From Malachius bipustulatus (lineage: Eukaryota; Arthropoda; Insecta; Coleoptera; Melyridae): a DNA stretch of 64,000 nucleotides. Of this stretch, positions 42,153 to 53,296 are shown piece after piece. Under the pieces are notes generated by a model. The model did not search any database, was not told the origin of the DNA, and was given only the letters and a program-made list of their open reading frames with translations. Position numbers and translations under genes: made by a program. Positions within the stretch are counted from its first letter, which is position 1. Every line of letters begins with the position of its first letter. The DNA lies in contig OU342630.1 in assembly GCA_910589415.1 (NCBI GenBank), forward strand, positions 25,639,867-25,703,866, in the 5' to 3' direction.

Positions 42153-42809
42153 CAGTGTGTCCCCAGATAGGTGAAAGGACTCTTATAAAAGGTAGAAAAT
42201 TATCAATCTACATAATAATTTTTTGGTGTTCAGCCCTGCTTGATTGAAGACTAATTTCTATTTCTAACATAATTTTAGTTTTGAAAAATCAAATCTGCTT
42301 TGGAAATTTTCAAAAAAACCTTCTTTATGCGGATTGAAATTCCTTTTATGTAGCAAATATGACAAAAAGTTATTTAAAAAAAGTTGTTTATGATCAACAT
42401 CTAGGCCTCTACACCAAATTTCAAAATCATTGGCCAACTATAATTTTTAATTTCTTTAATGTTTTCCACTTTTTCTCCAAATCAGAATTTTATTTAATTT
42501 TTTTATTGTACTTAGTTGTAATTATTGTAATTATATTATTTTATAGTTGGAAATGATTTTGAAATTTGACATAGAGTCCTAAATGTTGATTATAAACAAC
42601 TTTTTCAAATAACTTTTCGTCATATTTGCTACATAAAAATCACTTTACTCCACAGAAAATGTGATGTTTTTTTTCAATTTCCAAAGTGCACTTGATTTTT
42701 CAAAAGTAAAATTATCTTGGAAATTAGTCTTCAACCACCAAAAAATGAAAATAAATCAAGAATTTTCTACCTTTTATAAGAGTCATTTCACCTATCCAGG
42801 GACACACTG
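42153..42809. mobile_element. Palindromic Tc1/mariner-type MITE with TA duplication
   Basis: The TIRs start CAGTGTGTCCCCAGATAGG and end CCTATCCAGGGACACACTG; inverted similarity continues for much of the 657 bp (TTATAAAAGGTAGAAAATT faces AATTTTCTACCTTTTATAA). TA lies on both sides (42151-42152 and 42810-42811). CAG termini and TA target are typical of Tc1/mariner. No coding sequence. Confidence 0.9.
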
Positions 42810-42824
42810 TATGTTACTCTCATT

Positions 42825-43549
42825 CAGTGGCGGCTCGTGAGTTATAAAAGAGGGTGGGCACAAAAAAACACCTAATTTTTGTACATAAAATCCATTCTCC
42901 TATTTTTCATGCTGGAAAAGACGCCTTTCTTCTTAATTAAAAAGTTTTTCCTCAAAAGATAGCGGGTTTTTTAAAAGATTTTGCACACAGTTAACTTCCA
43001 TCATTATTCATTGATTAATAATAAATAATAATAATAAACGATAAACGGCACTTTTCAAACTTCTCACGCAGTCAAACAAAGTGGCACGCTTTTACCACTT
43101 GTGCGCGTGTGCCTGCTGCTGCAACTGGAATTGTTAACTGGAGGGAGGATAGAGACTGTGATTTTTGTGCCCCAAATCACGGTATCATCTCAGCGCTATT
43201 CCACATTTCCAGTAATATTATAACAGACGATCCAATAACAGGATACTCGATACTGTTCTTGAAATGGGGCAGTTTTAAACGCGTCTCGTCCGTCCGACGT
43301 CCGCACTCTCGCGTTCAGGTCTCAGCACGGGCCGGAAGCCGGAACATAGTTTTGAGTCATGTAGGTATGTGCCGTCGTAGCGCTATGGCACGGAAGGAAA
43401 CTTTGATAACATCGTCATAAAAATAGAAAAATACATAAAAATAATGAAATAAAATGATTCACTAATTTACATGCGAATTTCTTTCTGTGTTTATCTTGAT
43501 GGTTGGGGTGGGCACGTGCCCTTGTGCCCTTTAGTACCAGCCGCCACTG
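42825..43549. mobile_element. hAT-type MITE with perfect 8-bp target duplication
   Basis: The ends CAGTGGCGGCTCGTG and the inverted CCAGCCGCCACTG are hAT-like. CTCTCATT occurs directly before (42817-42824) and after (43550-43557). 725 bp; internal words GGGTGGGCAC and GTGGGCACGTGCCC near both ends. The 103-codon frame inside shows no transposase similarity. It lies 14 bp from the neighbouring TA-flanked MITE. Confidence 0.92.
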
Positions 43550-43768
43550 CTCTCATTCACTTCCTTGATTTATACACAGAGCACAGATCCCAACTCTAAT
43601 ATTTAATTACTGTCTATTTTTAATATAAACTAATTTTGTCCATTTCTCCCTTATTTCATATTTGCGACTTTCAATACTATTGTACTACTCCCACTAGAGA
43701 CCCATACTATCTCCTAGTTGTGTATATGCTTTTTCTATGAATGTCTCAGTGCGAGGACCCCTTATCTA

Positions 43769-44411
43769 CAGGTGTCCCGTATCGTTATGTTCAAATTTTG
43801 TGAGCATATAGTAGGCTTATTTCTAAGCCTAAAAAACCTAAAAGTGGCAGGTCTATCTGCATTCGTTACGAAGTTACAGGCCTAAGATCAAAATAATGTC
43901 TAGTAAATACCAGATTTAACTTTGAAAACCACATAAAACTTATTTTATTGACCAAATCTTTAGTTTATCATGTGTTAAAAATGTCCTATTCCTTGCTGAA
44001 TACAAACTTGTGCTCGGAGGCTTATTGCAAAAGTAACAGTTCTCTCGTCTTTTTTCGCGTACCTATTATCTCTTACCAGCTTGCTGAATACGATAAAATA
44101 ATAATTTCTCTCTGGTATTTAGTTACAAACACCAATTCCGAAATTTGCTGGTGCCGCATCTATTTGAATCCTAATGCCATTTCGTATGAGCAGGGGAACC
44201 TCTACTAATATTTATTTCGGTGACGTTTACTCATGTGTGGCAATTTTTGTGGCTTACAAAGTTGAATCTTGTTGTTTACTAGTCATAATTTTCTTAGGCC
44301 TGTAACTTCGTAATGAATAAAGATAGACCTGTCACTTTTGGGTTTTTTGGGCTCAAAATTAAGCCTACTATATGCTCAAGAATTTTGAACATAACGATAC
44401 GGGACACCCTG
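43769..44411. mobile_element. Palindromic MITE with TA duplication
   Basis: Left TIR CAGGTGTCCCGTATCGTTAT faces right ATAACGATACGGGACACCCTG; the arms pair for about 165 bp (AGCATATAGTAGGCTTA, GGCCTGTAACTTCGTAA-type words at both ends). TA on both sides (43767-43768, 44412-44413). 643 bp, non-coding. Confidence 0.9.
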
Positions 44412-44413
44412 TA

Positions 44414-47032
44414 TATTACGATGGGTTGCTGGAAATTTTGTTTTCATGTTGATCAAAACTAAAAATCCCCAACTATCACTATCACAAAATTGTAATTATC
44501 ACTTGCCAAAATCAGCTGTTTGGGTGAAATTTCCCAAAATCTTCTTCTCTAATACCAGCAGTGTTGCATCGTAAATTTTATTTTAATAATTTAAATGATT
44601 TGTCAGCTTTCATTTCTCACTATTCATTTGTGATACAACAATTTGTGATACATCACATTCTGTGATACAAGAGCCACACTGACGAAACTGATAGATTATA
44701 AAAATTAGTGGAATTAATTTATAAATTTCACTGCAAAAATGTAAGTAAGGAAGAGAAAATTGAAATACAGAAGGCATAAAACTACATTATAAAAAATACA
44801 GAACTAATTTTAACGAACAAAAGATATTTGACAGGCTGCAAGATATTTATAACGTATGTATCCAATAATAATAATTATTACAAAAATATGTATTGGCGGA
44901 GCCTTTTGTGTTGGATGTTAATAAATAATTTCAATAACTAATTGTGTTCTGTGTTGTATTATAATTAGGGATGTGCCGAATATTCGGCAAAAGTTCGGTA
45001 TTCGGCAAGTTCGGTGTATTTGCAAAACATTCAGTGATGCCGAACTTTGATATTATTTGGCCGAACTTTTTCAGAATATTGCTTTTGTGTAAACTTCTAC
45101 AGAATATTCATATGTATTTACAAATTATATAGGCAACAGAAAATACTGAGCTGATTTCTAAGATGTTAAAAATAAGATGCATCTAGTTTTCAAGATCAAG
45201 AACAAGACGTAGCCTAATAAAATATGGGTTTTACTGCCGATTTCAGATAATCCCCAATAAAAATAAACTGAAATAAGTTGATATCATTCATCAGAAATTC
45301 TTAAACATATTGTGTCACTACAGGTCACAATAATCACAATAAATATTCAGACAACTATTAACAAAGAGGCTTCTGTACCTACCTGCTAGAAAAAGATAGG
45401 ATAAGTCATTCCCATTTCACAGAATGAAAAAAAAAATACAAATAACATTGTAGTGTACATTTGTACATCTCCCATCCTTGTTTATCTTTAAACTTCAATG
45501 CTTAACATTAATGAGTCATAAATCCGAATATTCAGGATTTAATTTAGACTCCCTTTCTTCTTTGGATGAGACTGAATTAGGGTCATTAAGTGCCGGTTGT
45601 TCGTACGAAAAGTTTATCTGTGATTAGTTAGCTATAGTTAAAATTTGAATATGGTAAACTTTCAATCGCGTTGTTCAAAACATGCAAAAGAAGCGCTCAG
45701 CTAATCTGAGATTAAAGCTACACGCGAGTTGGAAACATTGCAGAGATTAGTTTTTGCACCGATCGGCGCTCGACACGCATGGCGTTGGCATTAATTAATA
45801 TAAATAATGTAATTCAGAGCATCAAGATTTTCGCAAATTCCGCAATTTTTATGTCTTATCTTCCGTGTAAAATGTTATAATAGTTAATTTTTATCAATCT
45901 ACATACCTAATATAAGTACATAATACCAAACCTACCTATAATAAAAGTAAAAGTTATTTATAAGAAACCTCAATAGGAAATAAATCCGACAAAAGGATCG
46001 TCTTTTTTGGTAGGTTAGGTACTATGAAAAGGTGAAGTTTTTGTTATAATAATGAAGGTAAAGTCATTTTAAAGGTAAAAGTTTATTTACAGGAAGAATT
46101 ATTGAAGGTAGGTAAGGTAAGCTGGGGCAACTGGGTTATGATTTTACAACAGCTGATGTGGTTGATGAATTTGAACTTATTTAATTCGAATAAGATTTGT
46201 TAAAATGAACTTCTGAATGTGTAGGGATCTTAAACAAGTCTACCTGTAAGAGATACGCGTATCTTAAATTTATAATGCAATATGGTAATAAGTAAAATAA
46301 TTTTTTTTTTTTTTTTTTGGCGATCCTGGGTCCAGTTACCTCAGTAGAGTGGGGCAACTGGACCTCCTTTGTCTATTTAGTAGGTAAGATAATTATTATT
46401 GAATTCAATCTGAGATATCTGGGCCTGTTTTTGGCTGTGTCTATGTTCAGTACCATGTCAAAGATTTCAGATTTTGTTTCAATTTACTCTACTTAGAGGT
46501 GTTGCAAATAGACAACGATCATTTGGTAACTTAAAAATATAACAAAAAGGATCATAATAATGCTTTATTAACTTATAAACTTCAAAATAAAAACTTGAGA
46601 CACATAAATTGTTTTGAAACTAAAGTGTAAGTAGCATTTCTTGTTCTGAGTTTTTAACATAGCGATTGTCTTCTCCTTAAAACAAATCATCAGTAAGTGC
46701 CAACATATCAATTTAACAAATTCGTTATATCTTCCAGATATAAGATAGGTACTAAAATGCAACATATTACTATAGCGCGATGAGGTATGTTTTAGAGGCT
46801 CTGATAATTTTCGAAAAAGTTCGCTCCGTTTAACATATGACTCTTCTTCTGTTTCAGTAAATTGCATACTGCGGCCATTCCTTTTGAAAAATTTCACTTC
46901 ATAACCATTGTTATCAGCTTCTTAGATTCTTCATCATTTGTTTATAACTCATAAATTGCTCATTACAAACTTCAACTTTACAAACCATTCTTCTTGACTT
47001 TTCTCAAGCAATATGCAAATGTAATAATATAG
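44414..47032. other. Non-coding stretch, weak signals only
   Basis: Near 44970-45060 is a cluster of the words GCCGAATATTCGGC and GTTCGG, often seen at ends of insect repeats. The minus frame 46568-46897 (109 codons, FFKRNGRSMQFTETEEESYV) might be a transposon protein tail but I do not recognise it. A T-run precedes two GTGGGGCAACTGG-like words near 46120 and 46350. Confidence 0.4.
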
Positions 47033-47219
47033 AGGGTGTCCTATTTAAAATAACAAAGTTGTATGGCGTACAGCGATATTGGGCCATCCTGTGTATCTGA
47101 AAATAATTTTACAAACTGCACTTTACCCTCCCATTTACAGCACTTTTTGGTTCATTTCGATATCTTTAATGGTATAGGTGTAGTCGAGCTTTCCCATATC
47201 AATGACTCACCCTGTATAC
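47033..47219. mobile_element. Small MITE-like repeat
   Basis: GAGGGTGTCCTATTTAAAAT at the left and ATGACTCACCCTGTATA at the right form short imperfect inverted ends around about 190 bp; a type common in insect genomes. The boundaries are tentative. Confidence 0.45.
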
Positions 47220-47467
47220 GCAATTTTTAGAGGTAAATTGGAAAATCTTATTAGAGACATTTGTAAATGTAAGTACCTAGCTATTTACTCTTATCAATCT
47301 TATGTATGTAGGATTAGACCTTCCTTCTTAGTTTTCTGTAAAAATGTTTAAAATAGAAGATCTACTGACAAATCTGACAAATAGAGGTACTTATACTATT
47401 CAATAATTTTTTAAAGCAATTCTCAAGGAATCTGAATAAACTGCATTTTTGTTTGATTTGGATATAC

Positions 47468-48457
47468 TGTAGCGTCCCAATATTCTTCTGGACTGTTTAG
47501 AAGTAGAGGATTTTATCGTTTATGCCGCAATAATGAAATCTGAGTATTATTGTGGATTGTCAGAAGGAAGTGACATTTCTATTTTTTACATTTCCTTGAT
47601 TGACGCAATTTAATTGTTTGAAAGTAAAAATTTCAAATGGAAGCAATCAGGAATCATTTGGGAATAAAAGAAAATCAAAGTTTATTGATAGAAAAACAAA
47701 AAAGTTAGTTGAGGGACTTGTCAGAAAAGAGTCTTTAAAAAAAATCATAAATAAAAACTGTAATTTTGGACAGAGAAACCCAAAGTGTTTATTTGAATGT
47801 TCCCAGAAGAGGATTGAATACAAACCTTCCTAAAATTTCATTTCATGGATTGAGCGGAACTAAACATTTTGGTGAGCTATTTCTTAATGTCTGAGTAGTA
47901 AATTAATAGTGACATTTTTATGCATTATAGGGTTTTATTTTTTTACTTTTACTTCTTGGAGTTTACCTATTATTTATACTGACTCCTGACAACGAGTCTG
48001 TTGGAGAGTTTGGATTTTTGGTTGGATTGTTTTAAAACTCAAAAATGGATCTCAGTGAAGCAGGGAGGTGATCACGATAACGATAGCAGATAGAAGGTTT
48101 AAGTCAGCAGAGATAAGGTACTGAACTTTCCTTTTTGAGTAAAAACTTGATAAGAAGAATTCATCAGTTCCATGTACCTAGAACGGCTCCATTCTTAGTA
48201 ATTATTATTATTTTCGACTGAGTCTCTACTTTGTGTATTTTGGAGTTGTAATCCGAAGTTTAAATGTAAAATAATAGTTTTTTTTATAATAATCATTAAT
48301 AGTTTATAATAAGTTATTCTGTTGGGATTTAAACCCAAACTGAGGCGTAATGTACACTGGATAGATCTATCAAGGTAGAAAGCCAAATTTTAGTTAAGTA
48401 TTTGAAAAGTTAACTCAGTTTGTACTTTTTAGAATTTCTTTATCTTTTTATAATATA
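47468..48457 (+). repeat. Copy B 5' LTR, truncated
   Basis: TGTAGCGTCCCAATATTC start, identical in nearly every position to 57101 onward, up to TTTTTATAATAT where it is cut by copy A. Confidence 0.92.
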
Positions 48458-48735
48458 TGTAGCGTCCCAATATTCTTCTGGACTGTTTAGAAGTAGAGGA
48501 TTTTATCGTTTATGCCGCAATAATGAAATCTGAGTATTATTGTGGATTGTCAGAAGGAAGTGACATTTCTATTTTTTACTTTCAAACAATTAAATTGCGT
48601 CAATCAAGGAAATGTAAAAAATAGAAATGTCACTTCCTTCTGACAATCCACAATAATACTCAGATTTCATTATTGCGGCATAAACGATAAAATCCTCTAC
48701 TTCTAAACAGTCCAGAAGAATATTGGGACGCTACA
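48458..48735. repeat. Palindromic left end of copy A (U3-loop-U3)
   Basis: 48458-48579 is LTR positions 1-122 in plus orientation; 48580-48735 is LTR positions 156-1 in minus orientation. The switch falls at TTTTTAC, present at both LTR sites, i.e. a 7-base microhomology. The remaining 1.37 kb of the expected 3' LTR (rest of U3, R, U5) is missing. Confidence 0.88.
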
Positions 48736-48737
48736 TA

Positions 48738-48746
48738 CTCCTCTTT
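48738..48746 (-). other. Polypurine tract of copy A
   Basis: AAAGAGGAG directly precedes GTA and the U3 start TGTAGCG on the minus strand; the same tract stands before the copy B 3' LTR at about 57090-57098. Confidence 0.75.
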
Positions 48747-48750
48747 GATG

Positions 48751-50135
48751 CAAAAAAAAAAAAAAAAAATTATAATAATAATTTCCCATTTTTTTTTTTT
48801 GTGAACAAAAGCATGAAAAACAAAACAGAGTTATCTGGTCTTGTTGGATACCTATGTGTAACCACATAGCCCGTATGTAATTGATCAAAATTACAGTATA
48901 ACTCTCTCCAAAATGAATCCATGGAATATATGTTGGGACAAGAAAAATTACTTTCCTAGCGCCTCTCGTCCCAAGCAATACGTATGCAGTACTCCTATTA
49001 TCACACAAATTAAATAAATAAACGAAGTTAAGCTTTGATAATTACACACAATTCATAAACCATTTCCGTACAAAAGAAAAACTTGTATCGACCTTCCCTA
49101 TCGTAATCGACGAGATGGGACACAGTCTGTTGTGCACTCACACAAAATCTTAGAATGTTCGCTTCCAACACACTTCAACAAATTGTATTCTATATTTTAT
49201 TCTCTCTCAATCATCACATCAAGAAGGTTAACTGCTTTTATACGGGAATCAAATTCATTTAAAGGTATATCCCCATCATAAACGCAAAGTTATCTCCTAT
49301 ATTTTCTTGGATGAGTTTTTCGATCCAGTATTTCATGAAACAAAACTTCAATAAACATACACATAAAAAAAAATCCACAAAACGAAGCAGCGGTGAGAAT
49401 CTAGGTTCATATTTTTATAACCAAAACTAGTGACAACCCAAAGACAAGACCGCTTAGATTCGTACATAAAAAAAAATATCAGTCAAGACCGACTACTTTC
49501 TTTGTCTCGACTGGCGTTAAATTAACCATACAAAACTAAAGATCAGCAATAGTTAGGGAATGGCCAACTCCCAAAACATACTATATCTGTACAAAAAAAA
49601 AAATCTCCAAAATGAATCTATAGCCATTACAATAGCTTCATCGTAATGAGAGAACAAAATACAGAATACACACTCTTCACACCTAAACCACTAAATTGAG
49701 AAGACAATTACGTGGGTTACAATAAATAATAAATACCTATTTCACTTCTACCTGTTACTCATTTTCGAGCTATTCGAAAAAAAAAGATTATCAAAATCCT
49801 TTTCTCAAAACTAAAACTCCCCCAATCCGATGAAACATCCTTGATCTCGGTTTGCGAAACGAATATAACGAATTACTAGCAACATCCTTGGCTTCGATCA
49901 TAATAATTGTGGAATACCACAGGATTATTGTCGTCTAATGCCCAAAACTAAATTAAGCAACTACTCATAATAAACTAAATATACAGTGCTTTGGAACAGC
50001 GGAGCTAAAAGTTCTAGACTACCGAGTCTATTTGACTCAACTGTTCAAACTTTATTGGGACTTACGTTCTCCTCTCCTTGACAAAACTTTCATATTTACA
50101 GGATGTCGAAGGGAAACAGAAGAGCCCATAACTTA
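48751..50135 (-). other. 3' non-coding region of copy A, no env
   Basis: 1.4 kb between the pol stop and the polypurine tract, with only short frames (for example 48703-49008, repeated in copy B at 56833-57105). I see no envelope-like signal peptide, glycoprotein or membrane anchor. Confidence 0.6.
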
Positions 50136-53100
50136 TTACTCATCAACATCTTCCTGACTATAATAAGGTTTTAAATCCGACACATGGAAGTTCCCTACCG
50201 AAACTCCTTCTAAATTAGTTAGCTCTACAACAACGCCAGAACCCAAAATACGCTTAACTATGGCAGGAGTATATCTAGGAGCTAACTTCTTCGAGAACTT
50301 GTTCTCCTTGTCCGATAGATAAAATGTCCTTTTCCAGACTTTATCACCTATCTGATAGTTCACTTTACGGTGTCTCAAATTATATCGTTTAGCATTTCTC
50401 TCATAGGCCAGCTGGACTTTCTTCTGGATGGCAGGATACAGTTTGGGTACCTTCTCTAATTCTGTCTGCCATTTCAACTTTCCAGAAATTTCTACTGGGT
50501 CGAAGGAACTAAGATTGTATTCTCCATAATATGTGCCATCTATCGGAACATTCCTTCCAAATACTAAGAAACATGGAGGGTGTCCTGTCGTCTCGTGAAT
50601 CGCTGTCCTTATTGCTTGTGCTATCTCATACACGTGAACATCCCAAGTTTGGTGTCCCTGATCAGAAATGTATGAAGATATTGCTGTTTTCAAAACTCTA
50701 TTTACCCTTTCTGTCATATTTGATTGGGGATGATAGCGGGCATTATACCAGACTTTCTGTACATGGTACTTGCGCATCAAAGTCCCAAACTCTCGAGATG
50801 TGAATTGTACTCCATTATCACAAATAAGTACTTGCGGAATTCCGAACAAAAGGAAAACCTGGGTCTCTAAAAATTTGACAACTTTAGTAGCGGTGGCCTT
50901 AGGCATGGGATGAACTAAAATAAACTTGGAGAATGCATCCGTAACAACTAGTAACTGTGTATTCCCTGACTTTGAGCGAGGGAATGGTCCCATCAAATCT
51001 AACGACAGCATCTGAAAAGGGAAACTCACGTCTCTTTTCTTTCCCATCATTCCTGCAGGAAATTGATTAGGCACCTTATGCGCACTACAGACCTTACAAG
51101 CACTGACATATCTCCTCACTGACTCTTTTACTCCGGGCCAATAATAATGCTCAAGTATTCGATGCAAAGTTTTATATATTCCCAAATGGGCTGAAATTGG
51201 TCGGTCATGCATCTCTGAGAGAACTTGCCTTCGATTTTCCGTTGGAACGACTAACTTCCAATCGCACTGGTTAGTCTGGATATCATGTCTAGGTTGAAGA
51301 TGTTTATACAGCAAACCTCCTTCCACTCGAAAGTCAGGAAAATCTTCAGGTTTTTGCTCCACCTTAGTCAACATTCTCAAATACCACTCATCAAATACAA
51401 AACTTTTCTTATCAATAATTGAAACATTTCGGGATAAGAAGTCTGCCATAACCATATCCTTACCAGGGCGGTGAACTACATCGAACTTAAAACCACTCAA
51501 CCTTACCGTCCAACGAGCAATTCTTCCCATAGGGTCTTTAATGCGGTACAACCACTGCAGACTTGCATGGTCAGTTACCACCGTGAACTTTGTACCCTCC
51601 ACATAACACCTGAACTTCTCTATGCCAAAAACCACAGCTAAACACTCTCTTGCAGTGACCGTATATTTTTTTTCGGCTTTGCTCAATTTCTTGGATGCAT
51701 AAGCTATTGGATGTTCAAAACCATCTCTTAGTTGGTACAGCACTGCACCAATACCCACATCGCTAGCGTCGGTCTGAATAAAAAATGGTTCTTCAGGGTT
51801 AGGGCTCACCAAAATAGGTGCTGAAACCAAACGAGATTTCAGTTCCTGAAACGCTTGTTCTGCCTTTTCCGTCCAAAAAATAGGAGTCGCCTTCTTTCGT
51901 CCTTTTATTAATGAAGTAATGGGTTCGGAGATTGTTGAAAAGTCTTTAATAAAGCGCCTATACCATTGAAGGATACCTATGACTCTTCGAACCTCAGTGG
52001 TATTCTTAGGCGAGGCTACCTGTAAAATGGCTTTGACCTTCTCTGGATCAGTCCTCAGACCTACACGATCTACCACATACCCCAAAAAAGACAGTGAATC
52101 CCGACAAAATTTGCACTTATCAATATTAATCCTTAAACCAGCTTCGGCCAATTTTCCTACCACCTCTAATAATAACTCCATATGTTCATTGAAACACTCT
52201 GACACAACAATAATATCGTCTAAATAAGTAAAAACTCTGCTCTCAAATTTGAAGTCTTGAAAAAGTCTATCCATAAGTCTTTGTTGTGTTTGCGCTGCAT
52301 TGCAGAGTCCAAAAGGCATTACTTTAAAATGGAATAATCCTTTTCCAGGAACTTGGAAAGCTGTTTTGAGTTTTGAAGACTCCTCCATCGGGATATTCCA
52401 GAAAGCTTTTGTCAAATCTATCGATGATAAATATCTTGAACCAGCTACCTTGTCAATAATGTTTTCAACCCTCGGAAGTGGGTAAGAATCTTTTACAGTA
52501 AGTTCATTTAATTTGCGACCGTCAAAACACATGCGGTATGTGCCATCTGACTTAGGTACCATCAATACTGGTGATGACCAAGCAGAGTTGCTCGGTTCTA
52601 TAATTCCATCTTTTAACATAGAATCAATTTCTTCTCTCAGAAAACGAGTTATAGCAGGAGATAGTGGATACTGTCTCTGCTTGACTGGACGGGCTTCTCC
52701 AGTATCGATAAAATGCTCAATCATATTCGTCTTACCGGGGGTCTTTGATGCTAACAACTCAAATCTTCTAATTACTTCACTTAAGACTACTGTTTGTTCC
52801 GTCGAAAGTTCTTCCAACACTGCTTGAGGATTTGTAGTAGTCTTGGAGACTTCATCAATTTCGAACGACCACTTCCTAAAATCTAATTGAATGTTTACCT
52901 TTTTACAGAAATCAGATCCCAAAATGACTGAATGTGAGATTGATGGAATAATCGTGAATTCAACGTTGAACTCTCTATCCTCAAAAACAATTGGTAATAT
53001 GACTGTACCAACAACCTCTTGAGACTGTCCATCGGCCACAGTTACTCTATGAACCTTCTCTTTTGAAATCACTTTTGGATCTAATCTTTCCCAAATAGGG

Positions 53101-53279
53101 TTCATTCCTTTACCTAAAATACATAAATTAGCACCAGTATCCAACAGAGCTAGAACTTGCCAACCGTCAATATTTACTGAAACAAATGGACGATTGTCAT
53201 TCTTCCTTGTCTTAAAAACTGGATTAATTTGTGATGGTCCACTTAAGGAAAAAGAACGAGTGGCATCACTAGAACTCAA
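50136..53279 (-). CDS. gypsy pol: protease, RT, RNase H, integrase
   Basis: 1047 codons, intact. Aspartic protease LLDTGANLCILG (DTG at residues 47-49); RT with YRMCFDGRKLNELT, DLTKAFW, FGLCNAAQ and YLDD (352-355); RNase H with QTDASDVGIGAVLY and TVVTDHASLQWL; integrase with the HHCC zinc region (HDRPISAHLG ... CKVCSAHK), catalytic D in SLDLMGPFP, D in ICDNGVQFT and E in HPQSNMTERVN; then a GPY/F-like C-terminal module (GDKVWKRTFYLS, KLAPRYTPAIV). The frame is -1 relative to gag and opens upstream of the gag stop with no ATG near the start, so it is presumably made by -1 frameshifting. The PR-RT-RH-IN order defines Ty3/gypsy. Confidence 0.95.
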   Translation of the reverse strand: MSSSDATRSFSLSGPSQINPVFKTRKNDNRPFVSVNIDGWQVLALLDTGANLCILGKGMNPIWERLDPKVISKEKVHRVTVADGQSQEVVGTVILPIVFEDREFNVEFTIIPSISHSVILGSDFCKKVNIQLDFRKWSFEIDEVSKTTTNPQAVLEELSTEQTVVLSEVIRRFELLASKTPGKTNMIEHFIDTGEARPVKQRQYPLSPAITRFLREEIDSMLKDGIIEPSNSAWSSPVLMVPKSDGTYRMCFDGRKLNELTVKDSYPLPRVENIIDKVAGSRYLSSIDLTKAFWNIPMEESSKLKTAFQVPGKGLFHFKVMPFGLCNAAQTQQRLMDRLFQDFKFESRVFTYLDDIIVVSECFNEHMELLLEVVGKLAEAGLRINIDKCKFCRDSLSFLGYVVDRVGLRTDPEKVKAILQVASPKNTTEVRRVIGILQWYRRFIKDFSTISEPITSLIKGRKKATPIFWTEKAEQAFQELKSRLVSAPILVSPNPEEPFFIQTDASDVGIGAVLYQLRDGFEHPIAYASKKLSKAEKKYTVTARECLAVVFGIEKFRCYVEGTKFTVVTDHASLQWLYRIKDPMGRIARWTVRLSGFKFDVVHRPGKDMVMADFLSRNVSIIDKKSFVFDEWYLRMLTKVEQKPEDFPDFRVEGGLLYKHLQPRHDIQTNQCDWKLVVPTENRRQVLSEMHDRPISAHLGIYKTLHRILEHYYWPGVKESVRRYVSACKVCSAHKVPNQFPAGMMGKKRDVSFPFQMLSLDLMGPFPRSKSGNTQLLVVTDAFSKFILVHPMPKATATKVVKFLETQVFLLFGIPQVLICDNGVQFTSREFGTLMRKYHVQKVWYNARYHPQSNMTERVNRVLKTAISSYISDQGHQTWDVHVYEIAQAIRTAIHETTGHPPCFLVFGRNVPIDGTYYGEYNLSSFDPVEISGKLKWQTELEKVPKLYPAIQKKVQLAYERNAKRYNLRHRKVNYQIGDKVWKRTFYLSDKENKFSKKLAPRYTPAIVKRILGSGVVVELTNLEGVSVGNFHVSDLKPYYSQEDVDE

Positions 53280-53296
53280 AACAACATGGTCTAACG

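Noticed and set aside
46568..46897. Candidate upstream RFC1 exon
   Set aside because: It has neither the lysine-rich linker nor PCNA-binding character of the RFC1 N-terminus and no fitting splice donor in phase with 41509.
47600..47833. 77-codon basic frame found three times (also 56447-56680 and 57233-57466)
   Set aside because: All copies lie at the same place in the LTR and the LTRs are nearly identical, so conservation reflects recent duplication. No known LTR protein matches.
48195..48386. 63-codon frame MAFYLDRSIQC repeated at 55894-56085 and 57828-58019
   Set aside because: Same reason: LTR sequence shared by three recent copies, not evidence for a gene.
48751..50135. Possible env gene downstream of gypsy pol
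   Set aside because: Only short frames broken by stops; no signal peptide, cysteine pattern or membrane anchor was seen.
50531..52827. Plus-strand frames opposite pol
   Set aside because: Antisense shadows of the intact pol frame, which has all catalytic motifs.
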